A stretch of 64,000 nucleotides of DNA from Fodinicola acaciae (GTDB taxonomy: Bacteria > Actinomycetota > Actinomycetes > Mycobacteriales > HKI-0501), in contig NZ_WOTN01000002.1 of assembly GCF_010993745.1 (NCBI RefSeq), positions 372,001-436,000 on the forward strand, in the 5' to 3' direction. The position numbers and the translations under genes were made by a program. The notes beneath the pieces are model-generated. The model did no database searches and was not told where the DNA came from. It saw nothing but the letters and a program-made list of their open reading frames with translations. Shown here piece after piece: positions 8,277 to 16,590 of this stretch. Each line of letters starts with the position of its first letter. Within the stretch, counting starts at the first letter, position 1.

Positions 8277-9067
8277 CAGATTTCGAAGACGACGTACGAG
8301 CGGCGTTGTCCACGATCGAGACCGAGCGGCCGCTCGATCCGGTCGGGGTTATCAAACGAGGCAGGAAAATTCGTACGCGCCGCCGCGTGCTCGCCGGGTT
8401 GGCGGCGGTCGCGGTGGTCGGTGCGGCGGCGGTCGTGCCGAGGCTTGGCGCCACCACGGTGACCACCAGCGCGTCCGATGACGCGTCGCGGTCGTATGTG
8501 TGTCCGGCGCCTGGCGTCGCGCGGAAGCCGGCGCCAGGTTCGGTGCCGCTCAAGGAAATCAAGGTGAGTAACCTGGTTCCTGCGGTGCCGGCCGGCGACG
8601 CCATCTGCACCGGCGCGTTCGACAGCAAAGGCGAGGCGATCATCTTTTTCGTACGTACAAACGGCGATCCGACCAAGTTCACCATCTGGGAAGGCAGACG
8701 CGATGCGGCCGGCGAGTACTTCGGCTATTTTCGCGGCGAGGACTACAATTTGACCAGCGGATCCGCCGACCTGAAACCTGGTTTTCACATCCTGCTCGGC
8801 GACGGTTTCAACAACTTCGTCTTCGGCTATTACGCCGGTCCGGCGGCTGAGGTGGAGTTCATCGCGCAAGGCCGGAAGATGGACACGCACGTCCAGAAAT
8901 GGAGTGAGAATCCGGATGTGCGGTTCGTCTGGTTCCGCATTCCGTCCGGAGTCGACCCCGACAGGATCTACGACACCATCTATCGCAAGCCTGGCGACGT
9001 GAAGATCACCGTACGAGACACAGATGGGAACGTGCTGCCGCTGGGCAACGTGACCATCGCCGGCTAG
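8273..9067 (+). CDS. Putative membrane-anchored partner of the ECF sigma factor
   Basis: Protein of 264 residues: a cytoplasmic N terminus with acidic helix and basic RKIRTRRR stretch, one transmembrane segment ([17 protein letters not shown], about residues 41-57) and an extracytoplasmic domain with two cysteines and aromatic-rich C-terminal half. No zinc-type anti-sigma motif was recognised. Position immediately after the sigma gene with ATGA overlap, and the single-TM layout, match the membrane proteins that follow SigE-type sigma genes in actinobacteria. It remains intact though the sigma gene is broken. Its TAG stop shares a CTAG with the stop of the convergent RidA gene. Confidence 0.65.
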   Translation: MTDFEDDVRAALSTIETERPLDPVGVIKRGRKIRTRRRVLAGLAAVAVVGAAAVVPRLGATTVTTSASDDASRSYVCPAPGVARKPAPGSVPLKEIKVSNLVPAVPAGDAICTGAFDSKGEAIIFFVRTNGDPTKFTIWEGRRDAAGEYFGYFRGEDYNLTSGSADLKPGFHILLGDGFNNFVFGYYAGPAAEVEFIAQGRKMDTHVQKWSENPDVRFVWFRIPSGVDPDRIYDTIYRKPGDVKITVRDTDGNVLPLGNVTIAG

Positions 9068-9450
9068 AGCACCGCGGTGGCGATGATCTCGACCATCGCC
9101 TGAGGGTCGAAAAGCTCGCTGACACCGAGCAAAGCCATGGCCGGGTAGTGCCGTCCCAGGTGGGATCGGTAGACCCGGCCAAGTGCTTTCAACGATCCGC
9201 GGTATGCCGCCATGTCGGTCGTGTAGATGACCATCGATGCGATGTCCTCCGGTTTTCCGCCGGCGGCGGCCAACGCGGTGACCACATTGGACAGCGCGCG
9301 GTCGAACTGGCCGACGAGGTCGTCGCCGACGATCTTGCCGGACGAGTCCTGCGCGGTCTGGCCGCCGAGATAGACCGTACGACCTGCCACCGTCGCGTGG
9401 GAAAACCCCACGGCCGGACCGAGAGCCGGCGGATTCACCATCTCGTGCAT
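9064..9450 (-). CDS. RidA (YjgF/YER057c/UK114) family protein
   Basis: Small trimer-forming family, 128 residues. RidA proteins hydrolyse reactive enamines/imines to ketones; many diverged members do other steps in catabolic pathways. The YLGGQTAQD, QFDRALSNVVTALAAAGG and VSELFDPQAMVEI blocks are typical. The arginine that true RidA enzymes use for imine deamination appears replaced (YPAMALLGV at about residues 101-109), so canonical deaminase activity is uncertain. Last gene of the minus-strand paaX operon, directly abutting the enoyl-CoA hydratase gene, which suggests action on an amino-substituted ring-opening intermediate (inference). Confidence 0.87.
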   Translation of the reverse strand: MHEMVNPPALGPAVGFSHATVAGRTVYLGGQTAQDSSGKIVGDDLVGQFDRALSNVVTALAAAGGKPEDIASMVIYTTDMAAYRGSLKALGRVYRSHLGRHYPAMALLGVSELFDPQAMVEIIATAVL

Positions 9451-10278
9451 CTAACGGCCCTGCCAGCGCGGCGGCCGTTTGCCGGTGAAAGCCGCGTGAA
9501 ACTCGCGATAGTCCTGGCCGTTCATCAGCAACGCCTGGGTCGTCGCGTCCAGTTCCAGAGAAGCCGACAGGCTCATGTCCAGCTCGCGGGTCAACACCGC
9601 CTTGGTCGACGCGTACGCCTGAAACGGTCCGTCGGCCAGCCGGCGCGCCAGATCGCCGACCCGGCTGGACAACTCACCGTCCGGCACCACCTCGGTCACC
9701 AGGCCATATCGCTCGGCGGTCGTCGCGTCGACGGTGTCGCCGAGCATCAGCAGCTGTGTCGCGCGGCCGACGCCGACCATCCGCGGCAGCAGATACGCGG
9801 CCCCCATGTCAGCGCCGGACAGGCCGACCTTGGTGAACAGGAAGGCAAACCGGGCGGCTGGGGTGGCGATCCGGAAGTCCGAGGCCAGTGCCAGCACGGC
9901 GCCGGCTCCGGCGGTCATGCCGTGCAGGGCGGCCACGATCGGGATCGGACACTCGCGCATCGCGCGTACGACCTCGCCGGTCATCCTGGTGAAGGACAGC
10001 AGCTGGTCGGTCCCCATCCGCAGCGTCAGGCCGATGATGTCGTCGACGTCGCCGCCGGAGCAGAATCCCTTTCCCTCACCACGCAAAACCAGCACGCGCG
10101 TGTCGTTTCGGTGCGGCAGCTCGGCAAGCAGGTCGCGCAGGTCGGCATATGCCTGGAAGGTCAACGCGTTGAGCTTGTCCGGCCGGTTGAAGGTGAGCGT
10201 GGCGACGTTGTCGGCGCGCTCCAGCCGGAAATGTTTCCATTCCTCGGTGAATCCCACCGAACCGCGGAACGGGCTCAT
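9451..10278 (-). CDS. Enoyl-CoA hydratase/isomerase family protein
   Basis: Crotonase-fold CoA enzyme of 275 residues. Visible elements are the substrate-binding FNRPDKLNALT, first oxyanion-hole segment GEGKGFCSGGDVDD, second oxyanion-hole segment LHGMTAGAGAVLALASDFRIA and FTKVGLSGADMGAAYLLPR. Crotonases hydrate, isomerise or hydrolyse acyl-CoA thioesters. ATGA overlap with the SDR stop and direct abutment to the RidA gene place it in a beta-oxidation-like set probably acting on a cyclic CoA ester made by the ligase and monooxygenase nearby. Exact reaction not determined. Confidence 0.87.
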   Translation of the reverse strand: MSPFRGSVGFTEEWKHFRLERADNVATLTFNRPDKLNALTFQAYADLRDLLAELPHRNDTRVLVLRGEGKGFCSGGDVDDIIGLTLRMGTDQLLSFTRMTGEVVRAMRECPIPIVAALHGMTAGAGAVLALASDFRIATPAARFAFLFTKVGLSGADMGAAYLLPRMVGVGRATQLLMLGDTVDATTAERYGLVTEVVPDGELSSRVGDLARRLADGPFQAYASTKAVLTRELDMSLSASLELDATTQALLMNGQDYREFHAAFTGKRPPRWQGR

Positions 10279-10997
10279 AGCTGCAGGCCTCCTCCGTCCA
10301 GGACGAGCGACTGGCCGTTCACGCAGCCGGCCTCCTCACTGGCGAAATACGCTACCGCGCCAGCGACCTCGGCGGGCTCGATCAGCCGACCCAACGGCGA
10401 CGCCGACGCCAGTGCCTTTTCACCGTCTTTGCCAGTGCGCGACTCGATCAGCGCGATCGACCGGTCGGTCATCGGTGTGCGTACGAAGGCCGGACACACC
10501 GCGTTGCTGGTGATGCCGCTGCCGGCGACCTCCGCGGCCAACGCGCGTACGACGCCGAGCATGGCGTGTTTCGAGGCCGTGTAAGCGGTCGTGTAGCGCG
10601 CGCCGACGTGCGACGCGGTCGAGGCGACCGCGACGATCCGGCCCCAGCCAGCAGCGCGCATCTGCGGCAGGAAAGCCTGTGACACCAACAAAGCGCTCAT
10701 GGCGTTCGTACGCAGCTGCGCGTCCCAACTGTCCACAGTGGTCTTTTCGAAGCGCGCGGTGTCGGCCATGCCGGCGTTGTTGACCAGCACCGCCACCGAG
10801 TCGAGCTTTCCGGCCAGCTCGGCCACCTGCTCCGGATCCGTGACATCGCAGTGAAAGCCGGTGATGCGGTCGTCGTCGTACGCGGCCGCGGCGCGACTGA
10901 CGGCCGCGACGGCATAGCCGGAGGCGGCCAGCCGCCGGCAGACCGCCCGCCCGATCCCGCCGGAACCGCCGGTGACGACCGCAACGCGCACGCTCAC
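10275..10997 (-). CDS. Short-chain dehydrogenase/reductase
   Basis: Classical SDR of 240 residues: cofactor motif TGGSGGIG, NNAG, catalytic Ser of ASTASHVG and Tyr/Lys pair in YTASKHAML, with a C-terminal G-x-x-L-V-L-D-G-G. Related to 3-oxoacyl-ACP/3-hydroxybutyrate dehydrogenases. Begins with GTG at 10997; the 27-base gap upstream holds a match to the motif also seen at the paaX/ligase and monooxygenase promoters. Operon partners (hydratase, RidA) suggest it oxidises or reduces a hydroxyl on a CoA-bound ring intermediate. Confidence 0.87.
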   Translation of the reverse strand: MSVRVAVVTGGSGGIGRAVCRRLAASGYAVAAVSRAAAAYDDDRITGFHCDVTDPEQVAELAGKLDSVAVLVNNAGMADTARFEKTTVDSWDAQLRTNAMSALLVSQAFLPQMRAAGWGRIVAVASTASHVGARYTTAYTASKHAMLGVVRALAAEVAGSGITSNAVCPAFVRTPMTDRSIALIESRTGKDGEKALASASPLGRLIEPAEVAGAVAYFASEEAGCVNGQSLVLDGGGLQL

Positions 10998-11003
10998 GAA
11001 CGT

Positions 11004-11028
11004 ATCACGCTTTCGTTATTGTCGTCAC
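11004..11028. promoter_or_regulatory. Putative PaaX-type operator upstream of the SDR-hydratase-RidA genes
   Basis: A 25-base site agrees at 18 positions with the site at 13534-13558; the block TGTCGTCAC is identical. It occupies the short gap between the FAD oxidoreductase stop and the SDR start, with GATACG just upstream of the SDR GTG on the minus strand. Suggests an internal regulated promoter. PaaX binding is inferred from the proximity of paaX. Confidence 0.5.
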
Positions 11029-12665
11029 TGACGCGCTATACGAAGGTTGTCGATCCGGTCCCTGATCTGCTTCAACGGCGGCGGAGTGGTCAGCGCGGTG
11101 GCCACCAGATGTCCGGATCCGCCGCCAAGACCAGGCCCGGGATGCGTCGACGCACCGATGTGCCAGAGGTTCTCGACCGGCGTGCGATGCGCGCGAGCGG
11201 ACGGCAATGGCCGCCAGAACAGCATCTGGTCCAGCTCACAGGAACCGCCGTACGGATCGCCGTGACGCGCGTTGAGGTTGGCCGCGGCCAGATCGACCGG
11301 TGTGATGATCTTCTTACCGAGCACCAGCTCGTCCAGCCCCGGCGCGTGTTTTCCGATGCGCTCCAACACTCTTCGCGCGTAGGCCTCGGCCAGCTCGTCG
11401 GTCCAGCCGGCGGAGGTGTCCAGCTCGCCGGCCGCGTCGCCGACCGGCGCGTACGGCACCTCCTGCAGCTGGATCCACAGCGCGGCCGCGCCTTTGGGCA
11501 CCCGCGAGGGATCCAGCACGTCCTGCCGGCCGAGCACCACGGTCGGCGCGGCCGGCAGCAGGCCGGCTTCGGCCTGGGCGCAGGCGATCCCGGTGCTCGC
11601 CGAGCCGTCGGTGAAATGCACCATCGGCACCTTCGCCAGCCGCTCGTCCCGCCAGGCCGGCGGCGCCGACAGCGCCACGTGGATCTGCATCGCGCCGCGG
11701 CCATAACGAAACCGCGCCGCCTCTTTCCGTAGCGGCTCCAGCTCGGCGATTTTCACTTTCTCCGCCGGCATCAGCTCGGTGTAGAGCGCGTCAGGCGTGA
11801 CCGAGGCCAGCACCGCTCGGCTGGCCGACAGCCGCTCCTCGCCGAGCCGCACGCCGATGGCTTTTCCAGCGGCGACAACGATTTCGTCGACCGCCTTGCC
11901 GAGGTGCAGTCGTACGCCGAGCTCGTCGAACAACTTTTCGAAGGCGGAGAGGAAGTTGCCGGCGCCACCGACGGCGACCGGCATGCCGGCGCCGTGCAGG
12001 CTGGCCGCCAGCAGCGGCTCCATCAGGCCACCCATCGCGTGGTCCGGCGACAGGCCGGCGTGCAGCAGCCATGGCGCGTAAAGATGGTCGACCTCCTGGC
12101 CGGCGAACCGCCGGCGAGCCCACGCGCGTCCGCTGGACATGGTCGTACGCAGCACCGACTCCAGGCCCTCGCGGTCGGATCTGCGCCACAGGCCGGCGAA
12201 GCTTTTCAGGCTGCCAGGCGAGATCGGCTCACTGGCGAGGAATCCACCGACCATCGGCAGCTGCTTTTCCAGCTCCTGCAGCATCGCCAGATATTCCGCG
12301 CGGTCGGCCGGCTCGGTGAGGTCTTCCGCCGTACGCTCAGGATCGCGATAGGCGATGCTGATCCGGCCGTCGTCGGCGACGCTCGCCGTCACCGCGCCGT
12401 CGGTGTTGCGATATTCCAGGCCGTGCCGGTGCAGGTCCGCACCGAGCGCCGCGTATCCGCCGCCGGTCAGGAAAAGCGGATGCCACGACGAATACGTGTC
12501 GTGCACATAGCCGGGGACGGTCAGCTCGCCGGAGGCGATGAAACCACCGATCCGCTCACCGCGGTCGACCAGCGCCACCGACCAGCCGGCCTTGGCCAGC
12601 TCGGCCGCGGCGATCATTCCGTTGATGCCGGCGCCGATCACGATCGCATCGGTCTGGCTCACCAT
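11025..12665 (-). CDS. Phytoene-desaturase-like NAD(P)/FAD oxidoreductase
   Basis: Flavoprotein of 546 residues of the CrtI/amine-oxidase superfamily. N-terminal Rossmann motif VIGAGINGMIAAAELAKAG, a following VDRGERIGG segment and the C-terminal HPGPGLGGGSGHLVA FAD contact are present. Carotenoid neighbours are absent. It lies between paaX (10-base gap) and the SDR gene on the same strand, so it likely belongs to the aromatic pathway, perhaps dehydrogenating or isomerising a cyclohexene intermediate. That role is inference; the fold assignment is sound. Confidence 0.82.
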   Translation of the reverse strand: MVSQTDAIVIGAGINGMIAAAELAKAGWSVALVDRGERIGGFIASGELTVPGYVHDTYSSWHPLFLTGGGYAALGADLHRHGLEYRNTDGAVTASVADDGRISIAYRDPERTAEDLTEPADRAEYLAMLQELEKQLPMVGGFLASEPISPGSLKSFAGLWRRSDREGLESVLRTTMSSGRAWARRRFAGQEVDHLYAPWLLHAGLSPDHAMGGLMEPLLAASLHGAGMPVAVGGAGNFLSAFEKLFDELGVRLHLGKAVDEIVVAAGKAIGVRLGEERLSASRAVLASVTPDALYTELMPAEKVKIAELEPLRKEAARFRYGRGAMQIHVALSAPPAWRDERLAKVPMVHFTDGSASTGIACAQAEAGLLPAAPTVVLGRQDVLDPSRVPKGAAALWIQLQEVPYAPVGDAAGELDTSAGWTDELAEAYARRVLERIGKHAPGLDELVLGKKIITPVDLAAANLNARHGDPYGGSCELDQMLFWRPLPSARAHRTPVENLWHIGASTHPGPGLGGGSGHLVATALTTPPPLKQIRDRIDNLRIARQ

Positions 12666-12675
12666 GTCCGCACTC

Positions 12676-13503
12676 CTAGTTGGCGATCACGGCGTCAAGG
12701 TGACGCCTGGCCGGTTTCTCCAGTTTTTCGCGTACGCCGGTGAAAAGCTCGGCGGCCTTGGCGCCGTTCCAGCCGGCCGGCAGCAGGTCGGCCGGCAGGC
12801 CGGGGTCCAGATACGGCAGCCGGCGCCATTCGGTCAGGATCGGCACGTAGTCGGCGAAAGCCTCGCGGTCGGTGCCGTCCCGCCGCCGGCTCCACCGCCG
12901 CCACGCCGGTTGCGCGCTGGCGAGAAAGTCCGCGTACGAGTCGTGCAGCCGGTCCAGATCCCACCAGCTGCCGATTTTCTCGCGCAGATCGGAGTTTCGA
13001 TAGTGCGCGCCGAAAAACTCCACGTATGGTGTGAGATCCAGCCGGTCGACCAGTTCGTGCGCGCTGGCTTCCAAATGGGCCGGCGCGATCCAGACGCCGG
13101 GCGAGACCGTGCCGAAGCCGAGCCGGCTCAGCTGCGTACGCAACGTGTGCCGCTTGTCGCGCTCGGACTCCGGCACCGAGAAAACCGCGAGCAGCCAGCC
13201 ATCGTCGGCGGCTGGCCGCGGTGGCGCGAAGATCCGCTGGTCGCCCTCGTCCAGGATGTGCCGCGCCGACTCGGAAAGCGCGTATCCGGCCGCGCCGCCG
13301 ACCTTCTCCGCGGTCAGCATGCCGCGCCGTTTCAACCGCGACACCGACGACCGTACGGCCGGCTCGTCGATGCCGAGGTCGGCGAGCAGCCGGACCAACG
13401 CGGCCACCGAAAACCACCGGCCGGCCTCGCGGCCGTCCAGTCCGTGCAGGCCGTACAGCGTCACGATCAGGTGCCGCGGTTGCGCTTCGGTCACATCCGT
13501 CAC
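12676..13503 (-). CDS. paaX: PaaX-family transcriptional regulator
   Basis: PaaX proteins repress aerobic aryl-CoA (phenylacetate-type) catabolism and are released by the aryl-CoA thioester. Family blocks: PRHLIVTLYGLHG with an N-terminal winged helix (VRSSVSRLKRRGML), central GWLLAVFSVPESERDKRHTLRTQL, and C-terminal WRRLPYLDPGLPADLLPAGWNG. GTG at 13503 (275 residues) is preferred because an upstream GTG at 13533 lies at the edge of the presumed operator; the longer form cannot be excluded. Divergent from a 2-aminobenzoate-CoA-ligase-like gene and first in the run to RidA, so an aminobenzoyl-CoA effector is a reasonable prediction. Confidence 0.82.
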   Translation of the reverse strand: MTDVTEAQPRHLIVTLYGLHGLDGREAGRWFSVAALVRLLADLGIDEPAVRSSVSRLKRRGMLTAEKVGGAAGYALSESARHILDEGDQRIFAPPRPAADDGWLLAVFSVPESERDKRHTLRTQLSRLGFGTVSPGVWIAPAHLEASAHELVDRLDLTPYVEFFGAHYRNSDLREKIGSWWDLDRLHDSYADFLASAQPAWRRWSRRRDGTDREAFADYVPILTEWRRLPYLDPGLPADLLPAGWNGAKAAELFTGVREKLEKPARRHLDAVIAN

Positions 13504-13533
13504 GATAACGGCTGCTCCGGGGTTCGCGCGCAC

Positions 13534-13558
13534 ATAGCGTTCTCTTGACTGTCGTCAC
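13534..13558. promoter_or_regulatory. Divergent paaX/CoA-ligase promoter with putative operator
   Basis: Contains ATAGCGTT, then TCTTGAC, then CGTC; 20 of 25 positions equal the site at 24417-24441 in front of the monooxygenase/reductase fusion. A plus-strand promoter overlaps it: -35 TTGACT at 13545-13550 and -10 GATACT at 13567-13572 with 16-base spacing, leading to the ligase ATG at 13590 behind AGGAGG. An operator covering the -35 fits repression. Confidence 0.6.
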
Positions 13559-13589
13559 GGATCAGCGATACTGAGGGCAGGAGGGTGCT

Positions 13590-15149
13590 ATGCGGCTAAC
13601 CCAGTCTGCGCATCTTGACCCGTTCTGCCGGGAAAACCTTCCGGCGGCGCCGTTGTGGCCGGAGCTGGACTTCACGCTGCCCGAGCTGACATATCCGGAT
13701 TCGGTCAACTGCGCGGCCGCTCTCCTCGACGAGACGATCGAGCGGTTCGGCGCCGACCGGCCGTGCGTGACCGGAGCCGGCGATTCCTGGACATACGGTG
13801 AGCTGGCCGCGCGCGCTCGCACGGTCGCGGCCGTCCTCGTCAACGAATACGGCCTGGTGCCGGGAAACCGCGTGCTGCTGCGGTCACCCAACAATCCGTG
13901 GCTGGTCGCGTGGTGGCTCGGCGTGTTGCTCGCCGGCGGCGTCGTGGTGACCACGATGCCGTTGCTGCGCGCCGGCGAGTTGCGGACCATCGCCGAGATT
14001 TCGCAGCCATCGCTGGCGATCTGCGACACACGCTTTCTCGATGATCTCATCGCGGCGGACATTCCAGGTTTACCGATCGTGCCCTCCGACCAGTTGGCGG
14101 CCGCGCCGCCAGCCGATTTTTCGCACGTACGCACGGCGGCGGACGACGTGGCGATGCTCGCGTTCACCTCCGGCACGACCGGTCGCCCAAAGGCAACCAT
14201 GCATTTCCATCGCGACGTGCTGGCGATCGCCGACACGTACGGCCGGCACGTGCTGCGAGCCGAGCCGACCGATGTTTTCGTTGGCACGCCGCCGCTTGCG
14301 TTCACCTTCGGCCTCGGCGCTCTGGTGGTCTTTCCGATGCGCGCCGGCGCTTCGACCGTACTGTTGGAAAAGCCATCACCGGACACGCTGGCCGCGGCGA
14401 TCGAAGACCACTCCGCGACGGTGGTCTTCACCGCGCCGCTGGCCTATCGCGCGTTGTTGTCGGTCGGAAAACTCGCCTCGTTGCGGCGATGCGTGTCGGC
14501 CGGCGAGCACCTGCCGGAGTCGGTCTGGCGGGAATTCCGCGACCGGACCGGGATCGCCATCCTGGATGGCATCGGCGCGACCGAGATGCTGCACATTTTC
14601 ATTTCCCGCGTGGACGGCGACGACAAACCGGGCTCGACCGGCCGTCCGGTGCCCGGCTATCAGGCGATGGTCGTGGACGAGTCCGGCTCGGCCGTGCCGG
14701 ACGGCACGGCAGGCCTGCTGGCCGTACGCGGTCCGACCGGTTGCCGTTATCTGGCCGACGAACGGCAGCGCAAATACGTGCGAGATGGCTGGAATCTCAC
14801 CGGTGACGTCTATGTGCGCGACTCCGACGGCTATTTCTGGTATCAGGCGCGCAGCGACGACATGATCGTCTCCGCCGGCTACAACATCGCCGGACCGGAG
14901 GTCGAGGAAGCGTTGCTGCGCCATCCCGACGTGGCCGAGTGCGCGGTCGTCGGTGTGCCGGACGACAGCCGCGGCATGATCGTGAAGGCGGTCGTGGTGC
15001 CGGCGGCCGGCGTGACGCCGTCCGCGGAAGTGTTGCAGGACTTCGTGAAGAAGGAGATCGCGCCGTACAAGTATCCGCGGCTGGTCGAGTTTCGCGACGA
15101 GCTGCCGCGTACGGCCACCGGAAAGCTGCAGCGCTTCCGGCTGCGCTGA
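13590..15149 (+). CDS. Aryl-CoA ligase, 2-aminobenzoate/benzoate-CoA ligase type
   Basis: ANL-superfamily adenylating enzyme of 519 residues that would activate an aromatic acid with ATP and CoA. Motifs: A3 FTSGTTGRPKA at about residue 191, PPLAFTFGLGALVVFPM typical of benzoate/2-aminobenzoate-CoA ligases, A5-like DGIGATEMLHIF, A7 LTGDVY, A8 SDDMIVSAGYNIAGPEVEEALL and the A10 lysine in RTATGKLQRF. Divergent from paaX and in the same neighbourhood as a monooxygenase/Old-Yellow-Enzyme fusion known to act on 2-aminobenzoyl-CoA or salicylyl-CoA. Anthranilate is the favoured substrate by context; benzoate or salicylate remain possible. Confidence 0.85.
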   Translation: MRLTQSAHLDPFCRENLPAAPLWPELDFTLPELTYPDSVNCAAALLDETIERFGADRPCVTGAGDSWTYGELAARARTVAAVLVNEYGLVPGNRVLLRSPNNPWLVAWWLGVLLAGGVVVTTMPLLRAGELRTIAEISQPSLAICDTRFLDDLIAADIPGLPIVPSDQLAAAPPADFSHVRTAADDVAMLAFTSGTTGRPKATMHFHRDVLAIADTYGRHVLRAEPTDVFVGTPPLAFTFGLGALVVFPMRAGASTVLLEKPSPDTLAAAIEDHSATVVFTAPLAYRALLSVGKLASLRRCVSAGEHLPESVWREFRDRTGIAILDGIGATEMLHIFISRVDGDDKPGSTGRPVPGYQAMVVDESGSAVPDGTAGLLAVRGPTGCRYLADERQRKYVRDGWNLTGDVYVRDSDGYFWYQARSDDMIVSAGYNIAGPEVEEALLRHPDVAECAVVGVPDDSRGMIVKAVVVPAAGVTPSAEVLQDFVKKEIAPYKYPRLVEFRDELPRTATGKLQRFRLR

Positions 15150-15190
15150 CCGGTGTATCGTTTCACCTGGCATGAGCCGGGGAGGCGACG

Positions 15191-16225
15191 ATGGCGGTGA
15201 CGATCCAGGAGGTGGCGCGGGCCGCCAACGTGTCGCCGAGCACCGTGTCCAACGTGCTGAACGGCCGCGACGGCCGGATGTTGCCGGAGACCAAGCTGCG
15301 GGTCGAGGCCGCCATCGCACGGCTGGGTTACCGGCCGAACCGGGCCGCGCGGCAACTGCGTACCGGCCGGATCCAGATGCTCGGCCTGGTGGTGCCGTCG
15401 GTCGCCAACCCGTTCTGGGGGACTTTCGCGCAGCTGGTGGAATCCGTCGCGTTGCGGTCGGGTTTTCGGGTGTTGCTCTGCAACAGCGAGCGTGATCCGG
15501 AGCGTGAGCACGAATATCTCGAGGAGCTGTGGGCCGACGGCGTCGGCAGCGTCGTGCTCTGCTCGTCGCTTCCCTCGATCGCGCACGTCGAGCCGTTTTT
15601 GCGGCAGGGCATGCGGATCGTCGCGTTCGACCGGATCAGCCAGCTCGGCGATCCGGCCGGCCTGACCAACATCAGCGTCGACAACTCGCTCGGCGCGCAG
15701 CTGGCCACCTCGCACCTTCTGGAGCTCGGACACCGGCGATTGGCTTTCGTGTCCGGAAAACTGCAAAGCGTCAACCGGCAGGAGCGGCTCACCGGCTTCC
15801 GGTCCACTGTGGACCGTCTCGGCGTGCCCGCGGTGGTGTGGACCGACGACGGCTCAGGCCGCGGCGGTGACCTGGACGCCGCCGAGGTCGGCCGCGCGGC
15901 CGCGTACGAACTGCTGGACAGCGCCGAGCCGCCGACGGCTTTCTTCGCTGTCAACGACATGTGCGCGCTCGGCGTCTGCGCCGGCGTACGCGACGCCGGT
16001 CTGGTCGTCGGCACCGACGTGTCGGTGGTCGGTTTTGACGACATCGCCTTGGCCGACCTGGCTTTTCCGGCGCTCACAACGATCCGGCAGCCGCTGCCGG
16101 AGATGGCGGCGGCTGCCGTGACGTATCTGGTCGGCTCGGCCGACTCCGGCGCCGGCCAGTCCGTGATGATGCGACCGGAGCTGGTCGTACGCGCGTCGAC
16201 CGCGGCTAACGGCTCGGGGCACTAG
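15191..16225 (+). CDS. LacI-family transcriptional regulator
   Basis: LacI/GalR repressor of 344 residues. N-terminal helix-turn-helix TIQEVARAANVSPSTVSNVLN with the hinge region, then a periplasmic-binding-protein-like effector domain (GLVVPSVANPFWG, VDNSLGAQLATSHLLELGH, VVGFDDIALADLAFPALTTIRQP). Forty-one bases after the CoA ligase on the same strand but with its own GGAGG; the effector could be a sugar (an alginate-lyase-like gene lies downstream) or a catabolic intermediate. The TAG stop lies inside a CTAG that also starts a hairpin. Confidence 0.88.
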   Translation: MAVTIQEVARAANVSPSTVSNVLNGRDGRMLPETKLRVEAAIARLGYRPNRAARQLRTGRIQMLGLVVPSVANPFWGTFAQLVESVALRSGFRVLLCNSERDPEREHEYLEELWADGVGSVVLCSSLPSIAHVEPFLRQGMRIVAFDRISQLGDPAGLTNISVDNSLGAQLATSHLLELGHRRLAFVSGKLQSVNRQERLTGFRSTVDRLGVPAVVWTDDGSGRGGDLDAAEVGRAAAYELLDSAEPPTAFFAVNDMCALGVCAGVRDAGLVVGTDVSVVGFDDIALADLAFPALTTIRQPLPEMAAAAVTYLVGSADSGAGQSVMMRPELVVRASTAANGSGH

Positions 16226-16265
16226 GCCTGAATCCACCAATTACTGACTGGTGGATTCAGGCTAG
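16222..16265. terminator. Hairpin bracketed by CTAG after lacI-type gene
   Basis: Fourteen-base perfect arms (GCCTGAATCCACCA and its complement) around a 9-base loop, without a clear T-run. CTAG occurs at both outer ends (16222-16225 and 16262-16265). It can serve as a bidirectional terminator between the LacI gene and the convergent lyase gene, but the CTAG borders also match the borders of the IS5-type element at 29965-30817, so a miniature insertion is possible. Confidence 0.6.
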
Positions 16266-16590
16266 GAGCCGCGTAACTGAGGAGCCGGCGACAGCTGAGC
16301 CCGGGCGCGGCCCGCCACATAGCGGGACACTCGTCAGTGTCGCCCCGGACATCGAGCCCAGCCCGGCGAGCAGCCACAACGGCATTACTGGCCTCAGCAG
16401 TCACAGCCACCACAGGTGCTGGCGGTCACGCAGACGTGAAGGCCCGTGTTCGTGCATCTGGCGTCGCTGCGCTGCCCGACGATGACCCGGATGGGCAGCT
16501 CTTGGAGCAGGATAGGCCAGCGCTGCTGTGACCGCCGATCCCGACGATGCCTGGAATTCGACTCTCACCCACCCACTGTGTGTGCGACCG
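16266..16590. other. Intergenic stretch without a supported gene
   Basis: About 325 bases between the CTAG hairpin and the end of the lyase gene. Short open frames exist on both strands but none has a start, ribosome site and recognisable similarity. One minus-strand frame ends in a cysteine-rich tail (CTNTGLHVCVTASTC then GGCDC) but has no usual start codon. Possibly decayed sequence. Confidence 0.5.

Noticed and set aside
13503-13533. Longer PaaX start at GTG 13533
   Set aside because: Not excluded, but it would place the start codon at the edge of the conserved operator and adds residues unlike the family N terminus.
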